From NCBI GenBank assembly GCA_029255685.2, contig CM055312.2, positions 50,688,202 through 50,752,201 on the forward strand: DNA of 64,000 bases. Direction: 5' to 3'. Shown piece by piece: positions 39,629 through 50,588 of the stretch. A program made the position numbers and the translations under genes. Source of the DNA: Silene conica. Taxonomy: Eukaryota; Streptophyta; Magnoliopsida; Caryophyllales; Caryophyllaceae. Each line of letters opens with the position of its first letter. The first letter of the stretch is position 1. The notes under the pieces were generated by a model. It was not told the DNA's origin and did no database searches. It was given only the letters and a program-made list of their open reading frames with translations.

Positions 39629-39633
39629 AAATT

Positions 39634-41101
39634 TGATAGGATTGAAACTAGCGGTCGTTATATGCACTAATTAACCTACCAAATAAATTATATAAAACCT
39701 AAACTAGACTTTACTAGACTCTAACAAAAGTAGTAAAGCGAAAGTCAAGGGTCGAACCCAAGAGAAGGAAAATAAACTAAAACTTGCTTAAACAAAAACT
39801 AAATGATAACTTAATGACAAACAAGAACTAATGACAATTTACTTATCAACAAACAATGGCTATTAACACAAGTGGAAAACAATGATGTAACATAATTGGG
39901 GAATCAATGATTGGAAACATTCAAATGAGTAATAAATGAGTAAAAGTTGGACTAGACAATATCACAAACAAGTAGTGTGCAGAAAATCAATAGGAGAGAA
40001 ATACCTGAAGTAATCGTCACAAAGTCACCCGACAAATGATTTGCTCGACTCTAACAACCCCTAATCTATCTATCCCTAACCAACATCTTAAGAAAATGAA
40101 TCACACAACTAAACCTTATATGCAATTCCTTTAATTCTAACCCGAGTTATTAAACCATAACCCAAGATTACAACCAAGCAATGAAGATTAAACCAAAAGA
40201 TGTGAAGAGAAACTAATCTTACTAACATTAAACCATGAAAGTAAGAAAAGTCATGTAATTTCCTACTCACAAGTATGTTTCATCTAAGCCAACTCAACAT
40301 ACAAACAAGCTTGCTTCAAATAACATTAAGTAAACTAAACCGATTACTTAACATATGCAATATCTAAACAACTAAGATGCAAGGGTGATCAATCCACACA
40401 ATTAATTACTTAGAATATAAAATATAAACTTAAGAAACAACATTACATAAATGAAAAAGGTTCTAGAGTCTTACAAGGTCAAAGTCGGAGACTTTGATCG
40501 GAATTACACCAAGAGAAAGGAGATTAGCTCCTCATTAACAATTACAAGCTTAACAAATGAAGAAAGATTACAAGATTGTGCACTTAATTCAAGAGTAAGT
40601 GTAGGAGTTCTAATGATAAGATCCTCCCTCCTAACATTTCAGCCTTGGGTATATATGGGCTCACGAAACCCTAGGTCAACACTCTCAAAAGCTGAAAATA
40701 ACGAAACTGGACAGTCGAAACCGCAGGCTGCGTCCCCAGCCGCAGGCCTGCGTCAGTCACCGCAGGCTGCGCCTTCTTCCGCAGGCTGTTGTTCCTTTCG
40801 CAGCCTGCGTTTTTGACTGGGCTTGCTTTCTTCACTTCGTTTGTTCATAAAAGGTTCTATTCTTCAAAACTTTACTTCTCAAGCAAGATGGTTGGTTGAT
40901 GTTGAAACTCATGCGCCATTCTTGAACCGTGGAACGATTTCCCTTGGCCAAAAAGATAAACATGAAACAATGGTAAAAACGACACAAAACCGCACCTTAA
41001 CCAAATACCAAATACTTGACAACCCGTAACTAAAGACCCGTATTAAAAGACACGATTGTGATAAAATCACAATCTTAGACCGACACAAAACTCTACTATC
41101 A
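39634..41101 (-). repeat. Element A 5' LTR
   Basis: 1,468 bp, matching the 3' LTR at about 98.4% by hand count. The motif cluster is at 40,722-40,813 and the TATA-like sequence at 40,649-40,658. The 3' LTR is 14 bp longer near 28,725. Confidence 0.93.
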
Positions 41102-42047
41102 ACCAACCTGCTCAGTCGACCGACCAGAGAAGCCAGTCGGTTGACCAAACACTGTTACGGGTTGCCCTAAACTACGCCTTCTACACTATAATTCGCCTAC
41201 ATCCTAACAATTGGGGGTTTAGCTACTCATGGTACTAATGAAAAACATAAACTTTAACAATAACAACAGTAAATAACATGATTAAGACGATAACAATTAT
41301 GCAATTAACAATAACAAGGTTTTGGATTCTAACTATTCGGTATAATACTAACAAAAATATAAATAAACTGAATTAAGAAATAAGAATTACCGTAACTAGG
41401 AAAAGATGAGAACTGAAAGGTTGAATAATATTGAAACTTTGTGTGGTAACTGATTGTTTGTGTAAAGTATTCTAAACCCTAAAGATTAAAAACTAAATTA
41501 GGACTTGATGTATGCTAAGACTGGATGAATAATACAAAGGGGTGATTAGCCCTTTTATAATAATCCCTTAAATTGCTACTTAAACCTAATCACGTTCATG
41601 GGCTTTGCCTTGTTTTTGATTTTTTCGGTTCAGGCCTTGTGGTCGACCGACCGATGATGCTGGTCGGTCGACCAAATATCGGGCTTCCTCAAGTTTCTGA
41701 TCTTGGAATTAAAGCTTCTGAAAATTCCTCGTCAGGTATATTGGTCGACTAACCAGTATCCTCAGTCGGTCGACTGATATACCTGATGTATCAGCTATTT
41801 TTGCTTCTTAAATCAATCCTTTGGTCTTTCAAACGCGCACTAAACTCCATTCCTTTATGTCCTTAGCTATGCAAATCACTTGAGGACGGATTTGGTTCGA
41901 AATTGGCTTATTTCCGCATAAATCTGCAATATTGGACAAAAATACGAAAGTAGACAAAATAGGAAAAATAATAGTCCAAAACTCATAAATGAGCTCTGAA
42001 ATGCGTGTAAAATGGATGTGAAAACATCATAAAATAGACACGCATCA
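41102..42047 (-). repeat. Element B 3' LTR, third visible piece
   Basis: It continues B's LTR after element A and ends in GACACGCATCA (TGATGCGTGTC as LTR start on the minus strand). Further GTCGACCGACC motif pairs lie at 41,113-41,149, 41,641-41,673 and about 41,743-41,781. A minus-strand TATA candidate TTATAAAAGG lies at 41,551-41,560. Confidence 0.75.
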
Positions 42048-42655
42048 AATTCCCCAAACTAAACTCTTTCTTGTCCTCAAGCAAGAACTAGACTCGATCT
42101 TAAACTAATGAAACGATTTCAATCTCAGTGCGAAATGCAAATGTTAAGCCTAAACCAATTTAATGTCAAGTCAACAAGCAACTAGTAAATAAATCATGCA
42201 AACGAGTTATGAAGTTGTCAAACTTTGCTAATCTATCAACCATAAAGACTTATCACAATGGACTCTCGTGGGTCGCTCAAATCGCACAATAAGCAGAGGG
42301 TGAATGTGTAAAAGATAGAAAGAAGTACTTTTGTAGTGACACTTACCTAACTTCGACCCATGAGAACATGCTTGTAATCTAACATGAAAATAAACTCTAC
42401 AACCGTACATATACATACCAATCTAATGACTTCGACACATGCTGAGGAAAAGGAAGATATGTGGGTAATGGTTAAGAAAGGCTAAGATAATTTGGATATG
42501 TGAAGTTTAAATAGCCAAGTTAGCAAACAACGTAACCCAGACAACAAAGATTTCATAACTTTCAAACCCAAAGAACTTGAACACGGTGCTATTTTTGAAG
42601 CACGAATCTCACAAATTTTTCAAGGACAAATGACTCCCAAATGATATGAATGAAG
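42048..42655 (-). other. Element B interior, 3' non-coding part
   Basis: It starts next to the LTR with a purine-type tract (AGTTTGGGGAATT on the minus strand). No gene was seen. It ends in the target duplication TGAAG of solo LTR J. Confidence 0.6.
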
Positions 42656-43131
42656 TGTTGGGAAATGTGTCCTCAACAATAGTGCGATCACATAATTAAA
42701 TCTCATGACGAGAATGCGCAAGGGATGATTCGAAATTATTTAGTCAATTGACCAACATTAATCGGTAATGATTGGCTAGCTAGAGTTTGACATTACTGTC
42801 GTATGACGGTGGTGGTCAGTTGATCCCTTTAGGTCACACCTATAGGACAATTCCCTTAATTGATAAACTGAACCAAGTGTATATTGATACGAGTTGATCA
42901 GATTCCTTAAAATAGAATATCGAGAAATCAGAGGTTAAATCTTAATGTAAGATTTGTGTTTAAAATTGAAACGTCTCAATTGTCAAACATTAATCGATGT
43001 TTATGAAATATCAAAATTAGAATGAATCAGGTTGATTATTTTTACAAGTGTTGTACATCGTATTGACGACTATTGAAATGACCATTTTATAAGTAATTAT
43101 GAATTACTAGTCAATTTGTTAAATAAGATTG

Positions 43132-44179
43132 TGATGCGGGAGCATTAGCAAGGATTCGAGGTCGTGACCCACGGCCCAAAGAAAGGTTAAAAATGTTCGA
43201 TATGGGTTCAATACGGATTTTTAAGTTAGCTTGGGAAGACGTATTGAAAGAACAAAGGAAGGTAGCGGGAAACCACCTTGGAAGTCGTGCCAAGGGTTGC
43301 GACGTGGAGGGCACGAATCCCTAGATTAATTAGGTTTTGTGTTTTATTCTTTTTGTTATTTTAATTAGTTAGTTAATGTTTGTTACTAGTTTGTTACAAC
43401 TAGTTTGTTAAAGTTGTTACAAGGTGGTTACAAAGTTAGTTATTAGTTTATTAGAGTTTGTTATTAAGTTGTTAGGGTTTGTTACTACAACTTAATCTTT
43501 TATTTATTATTTTATCTTTTAGATTAAATAAGGATTATCTTTAATCCATAGGATAGAAATAGAAACCCTAAGAAGAGTAGGATACACGGTTTGGCCGAGT
43601 ATTGGGAACCGTGTAGGGTTCTTAATTTGTTTCCTATTTCGTTCCTAGTTTGTGACGGATGACCTTACTATAAATAGGCATCCTTAGTTGTTTGTTTTGA
43701 TCATCATAGATTCAAGTTATAAATTAAAAACCTTTTGTTAAGTTTTACTTACAAATCTAAAGTATCAGTGTGAGCTTTAAACCCGAAGTATCTGTGTGAG
43801 TTTCAAAATAATTGAGAGGGTATCTGTGTGAGCTTGATCAATTATCCTATCCATCGACAATCATAAATCATTCATTAAATCGTTTCACAAATCTTTCAAG
43901 TATTAAGTGCTGTGCCTTATTACGTCATCAACAATCTTTATTCAAGAACATCAAGAACCACCAAGATCCATCACCACCGTCCACCATTGACCACCACGAC
44001 GTCCACCAGGCCACGTCACCATCACCGTATCATCATTCGTTCATCATTCATCACTTTCTTGGTTACTTTTCGTTCTTTATTCGTTCAAGATTGTATTATT
44101 TTATTAGTATTTTTATTCCGCTGCAACATCCGTATTTTTGTTGATTATCTTTATTGGTTATCACCCCAAATACGCATCA
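43132..44179 (+). repeat. Element C 5' LTR
   Basis: 1,048 bp. A TATA box TATAAATAG lies at 43,669-43,677, followed by three copies of a 16-bp word (GTATCTGTGTGAGCTT) at 43,762-43,835. The primer site TGGTATCAGAGC follows at 44,183-44,194. Confidence 0.93.
43669..43677 (+). promoter_or_regulatory. TATA box of element C
   Basis: TATAAATAG in the 5' LTR; the 3' LTR copy at 46,708-46,716 reads TATAAATAA. It is well placed, with about 500 bp of LTR remaining downstream. Confidence 0.6.
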
Positions 44180-44229
44180 AATTGGTATCAGAGCTTTGGT
44201 TCTTGGTCTAATTTTTATTACACCAGTTC

Positions 44230-45438
44230 TTGGGAAAGTTTATCAACATGGTAGGATCTCAAGACGGAGAAGAAAAATCATGGGAGGAGAGCAACATGGA
44301 ATTAAAGTCCGAAATCCAAGAGCTCAAATATCTCATAAAGACAATGATGACCAAAGGAGGTCATAAAAAGACGGGAGAGTCCTCATCTAGGGCGAGTGAC
44401 TCGGAGGAAGAAGCTGAATTTAAGGGCAAGACTTGGGACAAGAACGATGATGATAGAAGTCTCAAACTTGACATCCCTGAATTCAAAGGAGACATGGATC
44501 CGGAAGATTTCTTGGAGTGGCTGAGACAAACGGAGAGAGTCTTTGAGTACAAGGAATACGATGACCGGAAGCAGTTTAAAGTGGCTATCTTAAAGCTTAC
44601 CAAATACGCTTCGCTATGGTATGAGAACCTTGTGAGGCAAAGAAAGAAGCAACACAAAGAAAAGATCAAGTCTTGGGCAAATTTAAAAGAACACATGGTA
44701 AAGAAGTTTTTGCCAAAGGACTACAATCAAGAAAACTACCTAAAACTCCATTCTTTAACCCAAGAGAATATGACCGTTTCAGAATACATTAGGGAATTTG
44801 AAAAGACGACCATTGTATGTGATTTAGATGAGAGGGAGGAGTTAAAGATTGCTCGTTTTATTCGTGGTTTGGTACCAACCCTAGCTTCAAGGGTTGAGAT
44901 TCAAAACTATGAAGATTATTATGATGTGTGCAGGATTGCTTTGAAGTTTGAAAGACATGACAAAGCAAGGAAGATAAATTCTTATAAAAGCACGAGAGTC
45001 GGAGAAGGCTCATCATCATACACCACCAATGCCACGCCTAAAACTAAAGAGGCGTCTAAAGAAGAAGGGGCCGAAAAGGCCAAAAGTACATTCAAGCAAG
45101 GTATTCCTGATCCTCGAGGGAGTACTATTAGAAGATGCTATAAGTGTCAGGGCTATGGACACATCGCTACCGATTGCCCTCAAAAGAGAACCTTGTCAAT
45201 TCAAGAACTTCAAGGTATGGTTCCAAACTTTGTTGTACCTGAATTAGTTGAGGAGGAGAAAGTTGAGGAGGAAAAAGTGGACAGAAAAACCGTGGGAGCC
45301 GAGAGTGAGGACGAGGGGGATTGCCTCGTAGTACGTGCTTTACATGTGGAGTCCACAACGGAAGGTGAGGAACAAAGGGATAATGTGTTCCATACTCGTT
45401 TTAAGGTAGAGGGAAAAAAAGTGCGACTTGATTATTGA
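44230..45438 (+). CDS. gag: Element C gag polyprotein
   Basis: An open frame of 402 codons; a second methionine at 44,248 (context AACATGG) is an equally good or better start. The first 60 residues are charged and probably coiled. A retrotransposon gag capsid domain spans about residues 75-240 (DIPEFKGDMDPEDFLEWL, LWYENLVRQRKKQ, VSEYIREFEKT), and a CCHC zinc knuckle CYKCQGYGHIATDC lies at residues 303-316. It would form the virus-like particle and bind the element's RNA. It lies just after the primer site and overlaps the protease frame by a few bases. Confidence 0.9.
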   Translation: MGKFINMVGSQDGEEKSWEESNMELKSEIQELKYLIKTMMTKGGHKKTGESSSRASDSEEEAEFKGKTWDKNDDDRSLKLDIPEFKGDMDPEDFLEWLRQTERVFEYKEYDDRKQFKVAILKLTKYASLWYENLVRQRKKQHKEKIKSWANLKEHMVKKFLPKDYNQENYLKLHSLTQENMTVSEYIREFEKTTIVCDLDEREELKIARFIRGLVPTLASRVEIQNYEDYYDVCRIALKFERHDKARKINSYKSTRVGEGSSSYTTNATPKTKEASKEEGAEKAKSTFKQGIPDPRGSTIRRCYKCQGYGHIATDCPQKRTLSIQELQGMVPNFVVPELVEEEKVEEEKVDRKTVGAESEDEGDCLVVRALHVESTTEGEEQRDNVFHTRFKVEGKKVRLDY

Positions 45439-46363
45439 TAGCGGGTCTTGCACTAATGTTGTTTCAAAAACCTTAGTCTCGGAGTTGGAGTTAAGTATTA
45501 GGGCTAGAGAAAAACCGTACAAGTTGCAATGGTTAGATGGGAACCAAGGCGTACGGGTGGAGAAACAAGCCTTAATTTCTTTCAACATTGGACCTTATGA
45601 AGATAAACTGTGGTGTGACATCGTCCCTATGAACGCGTGTCGTATATTACTTGGAAGGCCTTGGCAATACAATAGGAACGTTATACATGATGGGAGAACA
45701 AATGTATATAGCGTTACTAAAGGAGGTACCATCTATGATCTCCAACCTTTATCAAGAATCAAACCTAGGCCACCTAATTCAAAGAGAAGCTTATTTATGG
45801 AGTTAGGGGAAGGGACACCGAGCAACGGTAATGAAGAGTCGAGAGCGTGTGGTGTTGGGTTGGTCGAAATTCATGGGGGACATGGAGGTTGTGAGGGGTT
45901 GCCAAGTAGGGAGGAACGTGAGAGGCGTGAGGAGCTGAACGCCGTGAGCATCACGGAGGTCGAAGGCCGCAAGTTTGGGCAGGCCGTGAGTGTTGGAGGT
46001 CAGGAAGGAAGGTTGGTTGCTAACACCAACGAGCACAAGGAGTCTCGGAACATGGGTTTGGTAAGTCAAGAAAACCGTGTTCTCATCAAGTCAAGAGCTA
46101 GCATATCCAAGTCTACTCGAGAGTTACGTGATCTTAATTTGAGGTCAAATTCTCAAAAACTGAGAGAGTATGATGCAGGAGCATTAGCAAGGATTCGAGG
46201 TCGTGACCCACGGCCCAAAGAAAGGTTAAAAATGTTCGATATGGGTTCAATACGGATTTTTAAGTTAGCTTGGGAAGACGTATTGAAAGAACAAAGGACG
46301 GTAGCGGGAAACCACCTTGGAAGTCGTGCCAAGGGTTGCGACGTGGAGGGCACGAATCCCTAG
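45428..46363 (+). CDS. Element C protease region, reading into the 3' LTR
   Basis: The frame begins with a retropepsin active site, MIIDSGSCTNVVSKTLV, and holds the second hallmark RILLGRPWQYNRNV. After the protease the sequence turns charged and shows no reverse transcriptase or integrase, then runs into the 3' LTR (from 46,171), where it encodes a basic stretch (RIRGRDPRPKERLKMFD). CRM-type elements are known for polyprotein ends encoded in the 3' LTR. It overlaps the gag frame slightly. Confidence 0.75.
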   Translation: MIIDSGSCTNVVSKTLVSELELSIRAREKPYKLQWLDGNQGVRVEKQALISFNIGPYEDKLWCDIVPMNACRILLGRPWQYNRNVIHDGRTNVYSVTKGGTIYDLQPLSRIKPRPPNSKRSLFMELGEGTPSNGNEESRACGVGLVEIHGGHGGCEGLPSREERERREELNAVSITEVEGRKFGQAVSVGGQEGRLVANTNEHKESRNMGLVSQENRVLIKSRASISKSTRELRDLNLRSNSQKLREYDAGALARIRGRDPRPKERLKMFDMGSIRIFKLAWEDVLKEQRTVAGNHLGSRAKGCDVEGTNP

Positions 46364-47218
46364 ATTAATTAGGTTTTGTGTTTTATTCTTTTTGTTATTT
46401 TAATTAGTTAGTTAATGTTTGTTACTAGTTTGTTACAACTAGTTTGTTAAAGTTGTTACAAGGTGGTTACAAAGTTAGTTATTAGTTTTTTAGAGTTTGT
46501 TATTAAGTTGTTAGGGTTTGTTACTACAACTTAATCTTTTATTTATTATTTTATCTTTCAGATTAAATAAGGATTATTTTTAATCCATAGGATAGAAATA
46601 GAAACCCTAAGAAGAGTAGGATACACGGTTTGGCCGAGTATTGGGAACCGTGTAGGGTTCTTAATTTGTTTCCTATTTCGTTCCTAGTTTGTGACGGATG
46701 ACCTTACTATAAATAAGCATCCTTAGTTGTTTGTTTTGATCATCATAGATTCAAGTTATAAATTAAAAACCTTTTGTTAAGTTTTACTTACAAATATAAA
46801 GTATCTGTGTGAGCTTTAAACCCGAAGTATCTGTGTGAGCTTCAAAATAATTGAGAGGGTATCTGTGTGAGCTTGATCAATTATCCTATCCATCGACAAT
46901 CATAAATCATTCATTAAATCGTTTCACAAATCTTTCAAGTATTAAGTGCTGTGCCTTATTACGTCATCAACAATCTTTATTCAAGAACATCAAGAACCAC
47001 CAAGATCCATCACCACCGTCCACCATTGACCACCACGACGTCCACCAGGCCACGTCACCATCACCGTATCATCATTCGTTCATCATTCATCACTTTCTTG
47101 GTTACTTTTCGTTCTTTATTCGTTCAAGATTGTATTATTTTATTAGTATTTTTATTCCGCTGCAACATCCATATTTTTGTTGATTATCTTTATTGGTTAT
47201 CACCCCAAATACGCATCA
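46171..47218 (+). repeat. Element C 3' LTR
   Basis: 1,048 bp, equal in length to the 5' LTR. Its three 16-bp words are at 46,801-46,816, 46,827-46,842 and 46,859-46,874. Confidence 0.93.
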
Positions 47219-48012
47219 GATTGAATTTATTTATAAATGATATTTATTTGATAAATATGCATTTTTAAATTAAAACAATTAAATTCATGTTGCATATCAC
47301 ACATGTATTCACAATTGTACAAATCGACAATTATAAAATGGAAGTCCATTTTATCCTATGAGATAAGTGTACCGGTTTTATGGGTGGGTGTTTAAGAGAT
47401 TCTGTTATGTTTTTAATTGCATGGGACACAATCATTAAACATGCCTTAAGTATGCAACACGGAGAATATAAGATAGAGCCACCCTATGAGCATGGGTAAG
47501 GCAAAAAAGCTCTCTTTTGTGCTTCCCCATGGCCGGCCTTCCCACCCCCAAAACAACTATCATAAAACTTGTGATTAGTTCACAAGTTAATTTATTCTAA
47601 CCTTGAGGTTTTCTAGTGTGAGAAAGCTCAAATAAATCCTCTCTAATATTATTTCATAATATTCATATAATTAGATTATATTGTAATACTATAATTGTTC
47701 TAATATTATATTAAGTATTCTAATAAGATTAGAATACGATTTAGTTTAAGGAAACCGTTTTTTATACCTAGCCCGTGTGACTCTCGGTATTAAGGGGTTG
47801 TTTTGGGTGCATCGGGAAGGAGGTAATCTATATTGGTTGCTTCGTGGAGGATCATGCTAGCATAATTTTGGACCGAATGTAAGGGTTCAATTTTATTATT
47901 TCCGCATTTTATTTAGCATGCATAAGATCTTGGTACAAATTAAAGAGTTAATTTGTTTGTAAAATTAGTATGACTAATTTCCATATAATGCATGTAGGAC
48001 ATGAACCCAACA

Positions 48013-49600
48013 TGAAGTACGGGAGTAACAAATGCCAAATAAAGGAACTTTTAAACAAACTGCGATTCTCTGATTCTGATAGTTGGTCGACCGACCAAGG
48101 CTTGCGGTCGGTCGACTGACTTGCGGTATATTTTTTTCTTTTTTTCTTTTTTTTTTTCTTTGTTCTGTTTTCCGTTTTCTTTTCTTTTTCCTTATTTTTC
48201 TTTCTTTTTCTTTTCTTTCTTTCTCAAATGAGAGCATAACAACCAAATATGACCTAAAACGTTCCCGTGACCACAAATACTAGCTTGGATATGGTAGGCT
48301 AAGTATGAGATGTAGCTTATGGGACAAAAAGGCAAATTTGGCTATGTGAAGCTTATGGGTAAGAATAGAAAAAGGGACCTCAAATGCACGTGTCAAAAAT
48401 CACAAAACTAGATAGCATACAGGTATAAAGCAGATTATGTTCATGTTTATGCACATTGATGTAACATGTCTCAAGGGGAGTACTACTCACATCCTAAACA
48501 ACTGGTCATAAATGACACCAGTAATAAGGCTTTAAAAACTCAGAATGTGTTGTAGTTTGCCAAAGATAAAAGTCAAGTTTTAAGATTAACAATTAGTTTG
48601 ACAAAAACTCGTAGATTATGCATATGATTCTACTACTAAAACATGTTGACAAGCAAGGCTTAGGCATAAACAATTGAAAATGCAATGTCATCATTGAAAT
48701 ACTATCGTTCCGACTCGACCTATATGCTAAAATAAACGTGCATTTTTTTGAAATTTTTGAATTTTTTCAATTTTTTTGGATTTTTATGTATATGCAAAGA
48801 AAAAAACGAAACAACAATATAAAACGGAAATGCAATAAACGTGAAACAGAAATGCAATAAAAACATGTATGCGACGCAAAACCCTTCCCCAAACCAAATC
48901 GCACAATGTCCCCATTGTGCAATAACATATGCAAAGGAACATGGAAAATGGGATTTTACGTTAAAATAAAACAAAGGAAGGAACATGGAAGGAACTCAAG
49001 GAATATATGCGCGATTGGAAACGTCCCCAAACCAGCGTGAGCTAGGAGGTTTCGGTAGCCAGCAGTGCCACCTCATAGACCTGAAAAAGATAGAAAACAC
49101 AACCTTTTTCGGAGATTAAATGTGCTTGGGCGATAAATGAGAATTACAAGGCATGAAAATGGAAGAGAAAATAAGAGCATAAAAAGAAATGATAGAGAGA
49201 GAAACTCCCTCGTCTTGCTTATAAGCTTCCCGAGGTTACCAAGTCAGGCAGTAGCAACAGTGGTGGTCGACCGACCACAACCCTTGGTCGACCGACCAAG
49301 GCTCGGTGAACAGTGGTTACTGGATTGCAGACATTGGTCGACCGACTGATGTATCTGGTCGCCGACCACTTTTCCTGTAACAATGCTCGTTTTTCTTCTT
49401 CTAATTAACTCAATGGATTGAGTTAATTCTCTTCAAAACCTGTAAAACACATTTTACGCGCCCAAAACTTGCGCAATATTTTAGAGTACCAAGTCTATAG
49501 TCTAAAAAAAACTAAACAACGAAAGCAAAAAGTATCTAAGTCTAAGAGCAAAACAAAAAGTCTCAAAGAACAGTAAAATAGTCTTGAAAATGCTGAAATA
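48013..49600 (-). other. Element B interior, non-coding part with motif pairs and pyrimidine tract
   Basis: No gene was seen. It holds GGTCGACCGACC motif pairs at 48,083-48,120 and 49,264-49,370, a 96-bp pyrimidine tract at about 48,129-48,224, and a perfect 8-bp hairpin at 48,901-48,920. Confidence 0.6.
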
Positions 49601-49607
49601 AAAGCAA

Positions 49608-50564
49608 TCATCCGCGAAAAATGCGGAAAATCTCGGACCATGGCTTTTGTCTACAAGCGGTGGCCTCCACGGTGCTTGTCTTGATGGCTAAGCACGTTTC
49701 CACCCCGTCACATAGCATACGCGACGGTTCACCATCTCTATCATCCCTCTTTTCCCGGTCATCTTTGTCCACTTCGTCCGGTTCCTCATCCGTTCCATAG
49801 CTTAGGAGTCCTAAACCTCCTTTTTGAACAATCGGCTCCTTGACGGTTGGCTCAACTCCTTGTTCCTCCTTCTTCCCCAAACCAGTTCCTGCAATGGGTA
49901 AAACAACAAGTTCCTCCATTTTGCTCCCAATCTGGGGCGGAGGTGTAATGAAAGGAATATGTGTAGGCTCTAAAGCAGGAAAATCAATAATGACCACATA
50001 ATTCTTTTCAGAAGAAACAGTATTGCATGTAATGGGGCTCATGGCATCCTTCTTCCTATAGGACTGCCCAAAAATGATGGAGTGCTTTCCTACCTTAAAG
50101 GTCAAAGTCCCACTCCCCATATCTATGATTGCACCAGCAGTGTGCAAAAAGGGTCTCCCTAAAATGATAGGTATGTGGGCATCCTCGGGAATGTCCAACA
50201 CTACAAAGTCAACAGGGAAGAAAAACCTATCTATTCGTACATGTATGTTCTCTAGCATCCCTACTGGTTCAACTGAAGTATGGTCGGCCATTTAGACCGT
50301 CATGCTAGTCACAGTGAAACTGGTCATTCCTAACTTCTTAGCCAGACTCAAGGGCATGCCACTAATGCTAGCCCCTAGGTCACATAGTGCCTTCTTTATA
50401 GGGAAGGTATCAATGTTACAGGGGACAGAAAAACTGTCTGGGTCCTCTAGCTTATGAGGGGCTATGACATGGGTAAGAAAACTCGATGACTCTACCGTTA
50501 AAGCTATCGACACCACATTGTCTAAAGACCTCTTCCTAGTCAACAATTGTCTCATAAACTTCAT
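49608..50564 (-). pseudogene. Element B protease region
   Basis: On the minus strand the first part reads KKALCDLGASISGMPLSLAK, a retropepsin-like active-site region. Further on come RIDRFFFPVDFVVLDI and IPIILGRPFLHTAGAIIDM, the family's second hallmark, close in pattern to the same block in element A. No reverse transcriptase follows; the downstream sequence becomes low-complexity and then non-coding. Confidence 0.7.
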
Positions 50565-50588
50565 GTACGCGGGGACTTGTTGAACTAC

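Larger units (their letters stand above)
27406..41101 (-). mobile_element. Element A: Athila-type Ty3 retrotransposon, broken
   Basis: A perfect 5-bp duplication ACCAA (27,401-27,405 and 41,102-41,106) flanks 13.7 kb. The LTRs are 27,406-28,887 and 39,634-41,101, with inverted ends TGATAG/CTATCA. The primer site is the tRNA-Asp type TGGCGCCGTTACCGGGG (39,611-39,628), the Athila hallmark. On the minus strand follow gag, protease, reverse transcriptase, RNase H and integrase, then a long extra region in the position where Athila elements carry an additional gene, interrupted by a CACTA-type insertion. It is broken in several places. LTRs differ by about 1.6% by hand count, roughly 0.6-1.1 million years. 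Confidence 0.93.
43132..47218 (+). mobile_element. Element C: CRM-like gag-protease LTR retrotransposon (non-autonomous layout)
   Basis: A perfect duplication GATTG (43,127-43,131 and 47,219-47,223) flanks the element. The LTRs (43,132-44,179 and 46,171-47,218) are both 1,048 bp, with ends TGATGC/GCATCA, and differ at about 10 positions by hand count (about 1%), so about 0.4-0.7 million years. The interior of 1,991 bp encodes gag and a protease region only; reverse transcriptase and integrase are absent. The TGATG...CATCA ends, the AATTGGTATCAGAGC primer region and the gag sequence resemble the CRM lineage of chromoviruses, including a reading frame that runs into the 3' LTR. Confidence 0.92.
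42656..48012 (+). mobile_element. Solo LTR J (Copia-type), split by element C
   Basis: The pieces 42,656-43,131 and 47,224-48,012 form about 1,265 bp with perfect inverted ends TGTTGGG/CCCAACA, flanked by a perfect duplication TGAAG (42,651-42,655 and 48,013-48,017). It is closely related to the LTRs of elements E and F, whose gag identifies the family as Copia. No interior is present, so it is a solo LTR. Confidence 0.92.

Noticed and set aside
43812-47268. Frames of about 100 codons duplicated in both LTRs of element C
   Set aside because: They lie in the leader part of the LTR, are His/Ser/Pro-rich by composition, and are identical because the LTRs are.
48083-48283. Phe/Leu-rich frame and its Lys/Arg-rich counterpart on the other strand
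   Set aside because: Both are translations of the pyrimidine tract in element B.
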